NCBI RefSeq assembly: GCF_947259555.1
Contig: NZ_CAMYMD010000104.1
Location: forward strand, 1-64,000
Reading direction: 5' to 3'
DNA from: an uncultured Roseovarius sp.
GTDB lineage: Bacteria; Pseudomonadota; Alphaproteobacteria; Rhodobacterales; Rhodobacteraceae
Length of the DNA stretch: 64,000 nt
The notes beneath the pieces were generated by a model that was not told the origin of the DNA, did no database searches, and was given only the letters and a program-made list of their open reading frames with translations. Position numbers and translations under genes: made by a program. Below, in pieces: positions 8,315 to 16,085 of this stretch. The stretch's first letter is position 1. The number at the start of each line of letters is the position of its first letter.

Positions 8315-9621
8315 GCGATCTGTTCGATACCGGCGACACGCCTGCGCCCTCGACTGCACCGCGCCCGCTGGCGGACCGCTTGCGGCCCCGCGCCCTGTCC
8401 GAGGTGATCGGACAGGATCAGGTGCTGGGCCCTGACGCACCGCTTGGCGTGATGCTGACCTCGGGCAGCCTGACCTCGTTGATTTTCTGGGGGCCGCCCG
8501 GCGTGGGCAAGACCACGATTGCGCGGCTGCTGGCGGATGAGACCGACCTGCATTTCGTGCAGATCAGCGCGATCTTCACCGGCGTGCCGGAGTTGCGCAA
8601 GGTCTTCGAGGAGGCCAAGCACCGGCGCGCGAACGGGCAGGGCACGCTGCTCTTCGTCGATGAGATCCACCGGTTCAACAAGGCGCAGCAGGACGGCTTC
8701 CTGCCGCATATGGAGGATGGCACGATCCTTCTGGTCGGGGCCACGACCGAAAACCCGTCGTTTGAGTTGAACGCGGCGCTGCTCAGCCGGTCGCAGGTGC
8801 TGGTGCTGACGCGGCTCGATCTGGCGGATCTCGAACGCCTGGCGCAGCGGGCCGAGAAGGATCTGGGCCGTGCCCTGCCGCTCGATGGTCCGGCGCGCGA
8901 GAGCCTGCTGGAAATGGCCGATGGCGACGGCCGCGCGCTGCTCAATCTGATCGAGCAGGTGGCGGCGTGGACCACCGATGACAAGCTGGGCCGCGACGCG
9001 CTTTCCGCGCGGCTGATGAAGCGGGCGGCGAAATACGACAAGTCGGGCGATGAGCATTACAACCTCATCTCGGCGCTGCACAAATCGGTACGCGGGTCCG
9101 ACCCCGACGCAGCGCTCTACTGGCTGGCGCGGATGCTGGAGGGCGGCGAGGACCCGCGTTACCTGGCGCGCCGCATCACCCGGATGGCGGTGGAGGATAT
9201 CGGCCTCGCCGACCCGCAGGCACAAACGGTCTGCCTGCATGCCTGGGAGCTCTATGAGCGTCTGGGCAGCCCCGAGGGCGAGTTGGCGCTGGCGCAGGCG
9301 GTGACATATCTGGCGCTCGCGCCGAAATCGAACGCGGGCTATGCCGCCTACAAGGCCGCCATGCGCGAGGCCAAGAAGACCGGCAGCGAGCCGCCGCCCA
9401 AGCATATCCTGAACGCGCCGACCAAGCTCATGCGCGACGAGGGGTATGGCGCGGGCTATGCCTATGACCATGATGCAGAGGATGGCTTTTCGGGGCAGAA
9501 TTACTTTCCCGAGACGATGAAACGCCCGGTTCTCTACCAGCCCGTGGAGCGCGGATTCGAGCGCGACCTCAAAAAACGACTTGAGTATTTCGCGCGGCTT
9601 CGAGCCCGGCGTGGGGGCTGA
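8311..9621 (+). CDS. rarA: Replication-associated recombination protein A (RarA/MgsA AAA+ ATPase)
   Basis: A 436-residue AAA+ protein of the clamp-loader clade that acts at stalled replication forks. Walker A is GPPGVGKTT (61-69), Walker B LLFVDEIHRFNKAQQD (about 111-126) and sensor 1 GATTENPSF. The C-terminal tetramerisation domain contains DEHYNLISALHKSVRGSDPDAALYWLARML and the conserved ending NYFPETMKRPVLYQPVERGFE. Start GTG 8311 overlaps the protease stop (GTGA), implying translational coupling. Confidence 0.95.
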   Translation: MSDLFDTGDTPAPSTAPRPLADRLRPRALSEVIGQDQVLGPDAPLGVMLTSGSLTSLIFWGPPGVGKTTIARLLADETDLHFVQISAIFTGVPELRKVFEEAKHRRANGQGTLLFVDEIHRFNKAQQDGFLPHMEDGTILLVGATTENPSFELNAALLSRSQVLVLTRLDLADLERLAQRAEKDLGRALPLDGPARESLLEMADGDGRALLNLIEQVAAWTTDDKLGRDALSARLMKRAAKYDKSGDEHYNLISALHKSVRGSDPDAALYWLARMLEGGEDPRYLARRITRMAVEDIGLADPQAQTVCLHAWELYERLGSPEGELALAQAVTYLALAPKSNAGYAAYKAAMREAKKTGSEPPPKHILNAPTKLMRDEGYGAGYAYDHDAEDGFSGQNYFPETMKRPVLYQPVERGFERDLKKRLEYFARLRARRGG

Positions 9622-9834
9622 TGCCTGACATAAGCCGAAAAAGGCTCAGGATTTCTGACCTTTAAATCTTTCCGCTTTTGCGCATTAGAGTCTGGAAACA
9701 CGGGGGATTTCGTGTTTTGTTTCCAACATGTCGTATTTGAGCATCCTGACTTCAAGTCCACGAAGGAAGCTTTGGAGTAAGCCCGGTAACAGGGCCGCTT
9801 CAGTGACAGATCAACCAAAAAACAGGGAAGTCTT

Positions 9835-11445
9835 ATGAAAAAGAAAAATGATCAGGTCCTATTGGACAGGCTGGCGAATGCTGCACGAACGGGCGATATT
9901 TCGCGCCGTTCTTTCATGCATTTCGCGGCCGCCGCCGGTCTGACCGCGACGGGTGCGACCGGCCTTTGGACCAAATCCGCTGCCGCTCAGCCGAGCCGCG
10001 GCGGTACGTTCCGTTGGGGCGTGCATGACGGCAATACCTCTGACACGCATGATCCCGGCACCTACGTGACGCGGCAGATGATCTTTCTCGCCCACACGCA
10101 CCGCAGCTATCTGACGCTGATCGAGCCTGACAACTCGCTCGGGCCGGATCTGGCGGCGAGCTGGGAGGCCACACCCGACGCGAAGTCGTGGACGTTTGAG
10201 CTCAACCCCAACGCCTCGTTCCACAGCGGCAAGCCGGTCACGGCTCAGGATGTCATCGACAGCCTCAACCACCATCGCGGTGACGAGTCCACCTCGGCGG
10301 CCAAGGCGTTGCTGACCGATGTGACGGACATCACAGCGGATGGCGATCATACGGTGACAATCGCGCTGTCGCGCGGCAATGCCGATCTGCCTTGGCTGAT
10401 GACGGATTATCACTTTGCGATCTGCCCCTCCAATGGGGATGGCACGATTGACTGGAAATCCGGCGACGGCTCAGGTCCTTACAAGATCGACACCGGCGAC
10501 TTCGGTATTCAGTGGTCGCTGACCCGACATGACGGCTGGCATGGCGAAGGGGCCTATTTCGACAAGGTCGACATGCTGGTGCTCAACGATCCGAACGCGC
10601 GGCAAACGGCGCTCGTGACGGGCGACGTGGACTGTGTGTCGCTCATCGAGCTCAAGACGCTGGCCCTTTTGGAGCGGAACCCGAACATCTCGGTCGACAA
10701 CATCCCCTCGGGTGGTGCGATCACGATGCCAATGCATTGCGATACGGCCCCCTATGACGATGTGAATGTTCGCAACGCGCTGAAACTGGCGATGAACCGC
10801 GATGAGATCATCGAGAAAATCGCCTTTGGCGCGGCAACCAAGGGCAACGATTTTCACCTGTCGCCGGTGCAGCCGTACTGGCCCGAAGATATCCCGCAGC
10901 GTGAATACGACCCGGATGAGGCGAAATCGCTGCTCAAGAAGGCCGGGCACGAGGGCCTTACGGTCAACCTGTCTGTGGCGGACAGCGTCTATGCCGGCGC
11001 CGTTGACATGTGCGTGCTTTATGCCGAACAGGCCAAGGCTGCGGGCATCAACATCAACGTCGTGCGCGAGCCGAATGATGGTTACTATTCCGATGTCTGG
11101 CTGAAAAAGCCGTTTTCGGCGGTGTCCTGGGGTGCGCGTCCGACGCCGGACGTGATGTTCACTCTGGCCTACAAGGACGACGCGGCCTGGAATGAGAGCC
11201 GTTGGCAGAACGAGCGGTTCAACGAATTGCTGCTGCAGGCCAAATCGGAACTCGATCAGGATCTGCGCGCTGAAATGTATCGCGAGATGTGCTTGTTGAT
11301 GCGCAATGACGGCGGTACTTTGATTCCGTTCTTCAACAACTGGGTCTATGCCCGGGGTAAAGGCGTGGAACGCGCGGATGAGGTGGCGGCGAGCTGGGGC
11401 TGTGATGGCGCCCGCGCCGCGAGCCGCTGGTGGTTCTCGGCGTAA
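9835..11445 (+). CDS. Tat-exported extracellular solute-binding protein, family 5 (peptide-type ABC)
   Basis: A 536-residue periplasmic binding protein of the DppA/OppA class. A twin-arginine signal (ISRRSFMHFAAAAG, Arg24-Arg25) follows a charged leader, so it is exported folded. Family landmarks include PDNSLGPDLAASWEATPDAKSWTF, FHSGKPVTAQDVIDSLNHHR and the C-terminal lobe VRNALKLAMNRDEI. It delivers a peptide-like or other ligand to the permeases encoded downstream; the ligand cannot be told from sequence. The 213-bp upstream gap holds no gene and probably contains the promoter. A terminator follows, which would make this the most abundant product of the operon. Confidence 0.9.
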   Translation: MKKKNDQVLLDRLANAARTGDISRRSFMHFAAAAGLTATGATGLWTKSAAAQPSRGGTFRWGVHDGNTSDTHDPGTYVTRQMIFLAHTHRSYLTLIEPDNSLGPDLAASWEATPDAKSWTFELNPNASFHSGKPVTAQDVIDSLNHHRGDESTSAAKALLTDVTDITADGDHTVTIALSRGNADLPWLMTDYHFAICPSNGDGTIDWKSGDGSGPYKIDTGDFGIQWSLTRHDGWHGEGAYFDKVDMLVLNDPNARQTALVTGDVDCVSLIELKTLALLERNPNISVDNIPSGGAITMPMHCDTAPYDDVNVRNALKLAMNRDEIIEKIAFGAATKGNDFHLSPVQPYWPEDIPQREYDPDEAKSLLKKAGHEGLTVNLSVADSVYAGAVDMCVLYAEQAKAAGININVVREPNDGYYSDVWLKKPFSAVSWGARPTPDVMFTLAYKDDAAWNESRWQNERFNELLLQAKSELDQDLRAEMYREMCLLMRNDGGTLIPFFNNWVYARGKGVERADEVAASWGCDGARAASRWWFSA

Positions 11446-11457
11446 ACGAACAAATTG

Positions 11458-11487
11458 GCCCGGCATCAGATATGATGCCGGGCTTTT
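11458..11487 (+). terminator. Intra-operon terminator/attenuator after the binding-protein gene
   Basis: A perfect 11-bp stem (11458-11468 with 11473-11483, 4-nt loop) is followed directly by TTTT. It lies 12 bases after the binding-protein stop and 157 bases before the first permease. Partial read-through would give the usual excess of binding protein over membrane subunits. Confidence 0.85.
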
Positions 11488-11643
11488 CGTCGCCGAGGCC
11501 GGGATCGCCGGTGTCGGCCAAAAGGTCGGGCCAACTTAAATCTTGATGAAACAGTTGAGCTGCGACCGATAAATTCTGTTAGCCTGAGCCGTAAAAGGCC
11601 ACGTCGCGCAAAAGGCGGCAGGCGACAACAGCAGGAGGGAAAG

Positions 11644-12600
11644 ATGGGGGACATTCTAGGGCTCGTTGCAAAACGGCTCGGATTGGGACTGATCATTCTA
11701 CTGGTCATATCACTGATCATATTTTTCATGGTCGAGCTTTTGCCGGGCGATATCGCCCAAGCGGTGCTTGGACAGGGGGCAACGCCCGAAAACCTCGCGG
11801 CGCTTCGCAAGGAAATGGGGCTCGATCAACCGGCGATCATTCGGTATCTGGACTGGTTGGCCGGTGCTGTGACGCTGGATTTCGGTAATTCCATCGTCAC
11901 CGGCACCAGCGTTGCGGAAACGATTGGCACCAGATTTGCCAACACGCTCTTCCTGGCAACCTACGCGGCGGCCATTGCCGTGCCGATTTCGATCGTGCTG
12001 GGTGTCATAGTTGCGCTTCTGCGCAACTCGATCTTTGACCGTGTTGCCAACGTGGCGACATTGACGTCGATCTCCAGCCCGGAATTTTTTCTGGGGTACA
12101 TCCTGATCCTCTATCTCGCCGTCAAGACGGGCATGTTCCCGGCCATCGCCAGTCTGAGTGCGGATATGACCTTTGGCGAGTTGCTGCATCGGACCTTCCT
12201 GCCGGCGCTGACGCTGGTTCTGGTGGTGACGGCGCACATGATGCGGATGACCCGCGCCGCGATCATCAACCTGCTGGCGTCACCCTATATCGAGATGGCC
12301 CGCCTCAAGGGCACCCCGCCCTGGAAGGTGATCGTCAGACACGCCCTGCCAAATGCCTGGGCCCCGATCATCAACGTGGTCGCGCTGAACCTCGCCTATC
12401 TCATCACCGGCGTTGTGCTGGTGGAGGTGGTCTTTGTCTATCCCGGTATCGGACAGGCTCTGGTGGATGCAGTCAGCAAACGCGACTTCCCGGTGGTTCA
12501 GGCCTGTTGTCTGATCTTCGCGGCGACCTTCATCCTGCTCAATCTTGCGGCGGATGTGGGCGCGATTCTGACCAATCCGCGCCTGCGGCATCCGAAATAA
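11644..12600 (+). CDS. ABC transporter permease (DppB/OppB type)
   Basis: A 318-residue inner-membrane permease with about six transmembrane segments. The periplasmic loop carries GDIAQAVLGQGATPENLAAL, typical of DppB. The EAA coupling motif is in the loop around IEMARLKGTPPWKVIVRHALPNAW. CAGGAGGGA at about 11631-11639 precedes ATG 11644. It forms the translocation pore with the next gene. Length and topology are normal for the family. Confidence 0.92.
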   Translation: MGDILGLVAKRLGLGLIILLVISLIIFFMVELLPGDIAQAVLGQGATPENLAALRKEMGLDQPAIIRYLDWLAGAVTLDFGNSIVTGTSVAETIGTRFANTLFLATYAAAIAVPISIVLGVIVALLRNSIFDRVANVATLTSISSPEFFLGYILILYLAVKTGMFPAIASLSADMTFGELLHRTFLPALTLVLVVTAHMMRMTRAAIINLLASPYIEMARLKGTPPWKVIVRHALPNAWAPIINVVALNLAYLITGVVLVEVVFVYPGIGQALVDAVSKRDFPVVQACCLIFAATFILLNLAADVGAILTNPRLRHPK

Positions 12601-12612
12601 GGGGGCAGAGAC

Positions 12613-13851
12613 ATGAGTGTTTTCGTCATTATCTACTATTTTCTGCTTCTGGGCGCGTCTTGCCTTGCGGCTTATTTCAACAAGAGATCGGCGTTCCTGC
12701 TGCTCTTCTCGCTGACGCTTGTCTCGTTCATTCTTGGGATCGTCGGCGGGGTGTCGGCGTTGCGGATGGTGGCCATCGCGGCAGGACTCATGGCGCTTGC
12801 GGCGATGGTGTCCTACGCCTTCCGTGAATTCCTGATCGCCATCGCAAGTGTCAACATGGCCAAGGAACTTCGGACCGCGCCATTGACGGCGGCGTTCGGG
12901 ATGTTCGTTATCTTCACGGTTGCAATCGCAGGCATCTTCGCGCCCTGGATCGCGCCGTTCGGCGAGGCGGAGGTGATCACTGCTGCCTTTGCTCCGGCCG
13001 ACGAGACCATGCTGCTCGGCGCCGACCAACTCGGTCGCGACATCTTCAGCCGTCTGGTCTTTGGCGCGCGCAACACGGTCGCGCTGGCGCTTGCGGGCAC
13101 TGTGCTCGCGTTTCTCCTCGGGGCTCTCGCGGGGCTTCTGGCGGCGACCACAGGGGGCTGGTTCGATCAGCTTCTGGCCCGTAGCTCGGACGTCATCATG
13201 TCGATCCCGTCGCTCATTTTCGCATTGCTCATGCTGTCGATCTTCGGGGGCGAGCTGGCCAATGACACCACGAGCTTTTGGTTGCTCAGCGGATTTGCCG
13301 TGGTCACGGGCATGCTTGTCGTGACGGCAATGGCGGGCAAGAGCCTTATTGGATGGCTGATTGGACTGGCGATACTGGTCGGTGTCGCGGTCCTCTTTTC
13401 GGGCTTCATGCTGGCGATTTTCAATCCGTCGGAGATTATCCTCATCCTCGTCGTCGCGGTCATCTACAGTCCGCGCGTCTTCCGCCTGACACGGGCGGTG
13501 GCGGGCAACGTCGTGGTGATGGACTATATCGAGGCAGCCAAGCTGCGTGGTGAAAAGACGTGGTATCTGATCCGCCGGGAAATCCTGCCCAACTCCACCG
13601 CGCCTTTGGTCGCGGAATTCGGGCTGGAATTCTGCTTCGTGTTCCTGCTGATCGCCGGTCTGTCGTTCCTGGGTCTTGGCATTCAGCCACCCACGGCGGA
13701 TTGGGGCTCGATGGTGCGCGAGAATGCGACGCTGGTCTCCTTCGGTGAGATCACACCGCTCATTCCCGCGGCGGCCATCGCGCTTCTGACTGTCGCGGTC
13801 AACTTCGTGGTGGACTGGATGCTCTACCGCTCCTCTGGCCTGAAGGTGTAA
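12613..13851 (+). CDS. ABC transporter permease (DppC/OppC type) with extra hydrophobic segments
   Basis: A 412-residue permease, about 100 longer than the usual DppC. The core is clear: LGADQLGRDIFSRLVFGARN, IMSIPSLIFALLML, then the EAA loop MDYIEAAKLRGEKTWYLIRR and the ending FLGLGIQPPTADWGSM. Two additions stand out: an N-terminal block of about 75 residues predicted to hold 2-3 helices, and an insertion of about 55 hydrophobic residues between the segment ending LSIFGGELAN and SEIILILVVAVIYSPRVF. It starts 12 bases after the previous gene in one operon. The additions may change topology or bind an accessory factor; this is inference. Confidence 0.9.
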   Translation: MSVFVIIYYFLLLGASCLAAYFNKRSAFLLLFSLTLVSFILGIVGGVSALRMVAIAAGLMALAAMVSYAFREFLIAIASVNMAKELRTAPLTAAFGMFVIFTVAIAGIFAPWIAPFGEAEVITAAFAPADETMLLGADQLGRDIFSRLVFGARNTVALALAGTVLAFLLGALAGLLAATTGGWFDQLLARSSDVIMSIPSLIFALLMLSIFGGELANDTTSFWLLSGFAVVTGMLVVTAMAGKSLIGWLIGLAILVGVAVLFSGFMLAIFNPSEIILILVVAVIYSPRVFRLTRAVAGNVVVMDYIEAAKLRGEKTWYLIRREILPNSTAPLVAEFGLEFCFVFLLIAGLSFLGLGIQPPTADWGSMVRENATLVSFGEITPLIPAAAIALLTVAVNFVVDWMLYRSSGLKV

Positions 13852-13856
13852 TCGTC

Positions 13857-15551
13857 ATGATCAAGAAAAAAGACGTATTGCTGAAGATCCGTGACCTGAA
13901 AATCCAGGGCTATTCGGATGAAACATGGGTCGACATCATCAAGGGTGTCGACCTGACCCTCCACCGGGGCGAGGTGATGGGGCTTATTGGAGAGTCGGGG
14001 GCCGGTAAATCCACCATCGGTGCCGCCTGCATGGGCTATGCCCGTGACGGGACGCGGATTGTCGACAGCTCGATCGAGTTCGACGGGATGGAACTGACCA
14101 CCGCCACCGAGGCCGACCGGCGCATGTTGCGCGGTTCGCGCATCGCTTATGTTGCGCAATCGGCTGCGGCGTCCTTCAACCCGGCGCATAAGATCATCGA
14201 CCAGCACACCGAGGCACCGCTGCAATACCGCCTCAAGAAACGGCTGGAGGCGCAGGAAGACGCGATGGAGCTTTACGAAAAGCTCCGTCTGCCCAACCCG
14301 CAGGAAATCGGCTTTCGTTATCCGCACCAGGTCTCGGGGGGGCAGTTGCAGCGCGCGATGACCGCGATGGCGATGTCCTGTCGTCCCGATCTCATCATCT
14401 TTGACGAGCCAACGACAGCGCTCGACGTGACCACGCAGATCGAGGTGCTCGCCGCCATTCGCGATATTGTCGACGAGTACAACACCGCCGCGATCTACAT
14501 CACCCACGACCTCGCGGTCGTGGCGCAGATGGCCGATACGATCAAGGTGCTCTTGAAGGGCGAGGAGGTCGAAGAGGCGCCCACCAAGGAGATGCTCGAC
14601 AATCCGCAGGAGGATTATACCAAATCCCTCTGGGCTGTACGCAGTTTCGAGAGCCCGCAGCGCCACCGTCCCACCGATGGCACCCCACCGCTGATTTCGG
14701 TGAAGAATGTGGATGCCTCTTACACGGGCGGCGAAAAGGTGCTCGATGACGTGAGTTTCGACATCTACGAGGGCATGACTGTCGCTGTCGTGGGTGAATC
14801 CGGGTCTGGAAAATCCACAACCGCGCGGGTGATCACGGGGCTTTTGCCGCCGTCCAAAGGGGAGGTTCTGTTCAAGGGCGAACCCTTTCCACAAGACTAC
14901 CGAAGCCGGACCAAGGACCAGTTGCGCCAGTGCCAGATGATCTACCAGATGGCAGACACCGCACTCAATCCCAAGGTGCGCATCTCTGAGATCATAGGGC
15001 GGCCCGCTGCGTTTTATTCTGGTCTCAAGGGCGTGGCTCTCAAGAACCGGGTGGATGAGCTGCTGGATCTGATCGAGCTGGAACCGTCGCAATATTACAA
15101 CCGCTATCCGCCAGAGCTGTCGGGCGGGCAGAAACAGCGTATCGGCATCGCTCGTGCGCTTGCGGCAGAACCTACCTTCATCGTCTGCGACGAGGTGACA
15201 TCGGCCCTCGATCAGCTGGTCGCAGAAGGAATCCTGCGGCTATTGGATCGACTTCAGAACGAGCTCAATCTCGCTTACATGTTCATCACGCATGACCTTG
15301 CGACGGTGCGCTCGATTGCGGATGAGGTGGTGGTGATGCAGCACGGGAAAGTGGTTGAGCAGGGGCCGAAGGACGACATGTTCACGCCGCCGCATCATCC
15401 CTATACCGATCTCTTGCTCAGCTCGGTGCCAGAGATGGATCCGGACTGGCTGACAACTCTTCTTGAGGAGCGCGGGGTGGACAATGTGGGCGATGCCGCC
15501 ACGGCGCGTATCGACCCCAACGATCCCAAGGTCAGCGGCACGAACGCCTGA
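13857..15551 (+). CDS. Fused double ATP-binding subunit of the peptide-type ABC transporter (DppD-DppF)
   Basis: A 564-residue protein with two complete nucleotide-binding domains. Domain 1 has Walker [10 protein letters not shown], signature VSGGQLQR, Walker [13 protein letters not shown] and switch ITHDLAVV. Domain 2 has [29 protein letters not shown] and ITHDLATV. Each half has the C-terminal oligopeptide-transporter extension (for example [18 protein letters not shown]). It energises the importer with the two permeases, replacing separate DppD and DppF. Start ATG 13857 lies 5 bases after the permease stop; a terminator closes the operon. Confidence 0.94.
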   Translation: MIKKKDVLLKIRDLKIQGYSDETWVDIIKGVDLTLHRGEVMGLIGESGAGKSTIGAACMGYARDGTRIVDSSIEFDGMELTTATEADRRMLRGSRIAYVAQSAAASFNPAHKIIDQHTEAPLQYRLKKRLEAQEDAMELYEKLRLPNPQEIGFRYPHQVSGGQLQRAMTAMAMSCRPDLIIFDEPTTALDVTTQIEVLAAIRDIVDEYNTAAIYITHDLAVVAQMADTIKVLLKGEEVEEAPTKEMLDNPQEDYTKSLWAVRSFESPQRHRPTDGTPPLISVKNVDASYTGGEKVLDDVSFDIYEGMTVAVVGESGSGKSTTARVITGLLPPSKGEVLFKGEPFPQDYRSRTKDQLRQCQMIYQMADTALNPKVRISEIIGRPAAFYSGLKGVALKNRVDELLDLIELEPSQYYNRYPPELSGGQKQRIGIARALAAEPTFIVCDEVTSALDQLVAEGILRLLDRLQNELNLAYMFITHDLATVRSIADEVVVMQHGKVVEQGPKDDMFTPPHHPYTDLLLSSVPEMDPDWLTTLLEERGVDNVGDAATARIDPNDPKVSGTNA

Positions 15552-15557
15552 ACAAAA

Positions 15558-15594
15558 ACCGTCGCGGCAGAGGTCATGCCCCCGCCGCGACGGT
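15558..15594 (+). terminator. Terminator-like hairpin ending the ABC operon
   Basis: A perfect 11-bp GC-rich stem (15558-15568 with 15584-15594, 15-nt loop) begins six bases after the ATPase stop. A-rich bases precede it and no long T-tract follows on the plus strand. AAAAA upstream reads as T5 on the minus strand, so it may also terminate the small minus-strand gene that ends at 15629. Confidence 0.7.
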
Positions 15595-15628
15595 CTCGAT
15601 CAGGCGGATATGAGTCTTCAGGATATGT

Positions 15629-15748
15629 TCAGAGGATCGCCATGGCGGACAGCACGAAAGTGCCGATGATCGCGCCATAGACGATAACGACAGCCTGCCA
15701 GGAGGCAGAATGCATACGAAGTTCGCGGTTCAGTTCGTCGCGGGTCAT
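15629..15748 (-). CDS. 39-residue single-pass membrane protein, unknown function
   Basis: A short gene reading MTRDELNRELRMHSASW and then one hydrophobic helix of about 22 residues (AVVIVYGAIIGTFVLSAMAIL). The stop TGA is at 15631-15629. The ribosome-binding site is excellent: GGAGGCAAGCCC directly before ATG on the minus strand (around 15749-15760). A charged amphipathic N-terminus plus one C-terminal helix is typical of small regulatory or complex-assembly membrane proteins. I do not recognise the family. It converges on the ABC operon terminator and is likely driven from its own promoter in 15760-15960. Confidence 0.6.
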   Translation of the reverse strand: MTRDELNRELRMHSASWQAVVIVYGAIIGTFVLSAMAIL

Positions 15749-15960
15749 GGGCTTGCCTCCAGTTCAAAGGTTGCGTTGCAAAGCGGCGCGCCGCTCACAC
15801 CCCGCACATAAGGGATAAATGTGTTCGCGCAATGACAAAATCGCCGAAAACCCATGCATTTTCCACAACCCACATGGTCGCTTTGGACATATCGCGAGAA
15901 TGCGAAGGGGTGTGGTCTGAAAACGACGTCGCGATTGGTCAAAACCTGTCTCTTACCACA
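15749..15960. other. Intergenic region upstream of the 39-aa gene
   Basis: About 210 bases with no credible gene, AT-richer than the surroundings. It includes a 14-bp perfect palindrome (AGCGGCGCGCCGCT, 15782-15795), a possible operator for the small minus-strand gene. The remainder presumably holds that gene's promoter; no clear -35/-10 pair was found. Confidence 0.4.
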
Positions 15961-16030
15961 CGGAATTTTCAAAAAATTCCGTGCAAGAACACTTCAAGTG
16001 TTCTTATCCGTTTTCTTTTGAAGAAAACGG
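15961..16030 (+). repeat. Tandem triloop hairpins, copy 2 (three hairpins)
   Basis: Three consecutive perfect hairpins, each with a 3-nt loop: 9 bp (15961-15969 with 15973-15981, loop CAA), 9 bp (15985-15993 with 15997-16005, loop TCA) and 10 bp (16008-16017 with 16021-16030, loop TTG). Spacers are 3 and 2 bases. Hairpins 1 and 3 match the two hairpins at 6218-6263 in stem length and end bases but differ by paired substitutions. It lies downstream of carB (minus strand), 55 bases past its stop. Confidence 0.78.
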
Positions 16031-16085
16031 CAGCGGCCTGGAAATGGAACGTCCGCTCCAAGCCGCCCGCCGCCCAAATAATCCG

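Noticed and set aside
7525..9471. 648-codon minus-strand frame over the protease and rarA
   Set aside because: Antisense shadow of two well-supported genes; the translation is Arg/Ala-rich with no family features.
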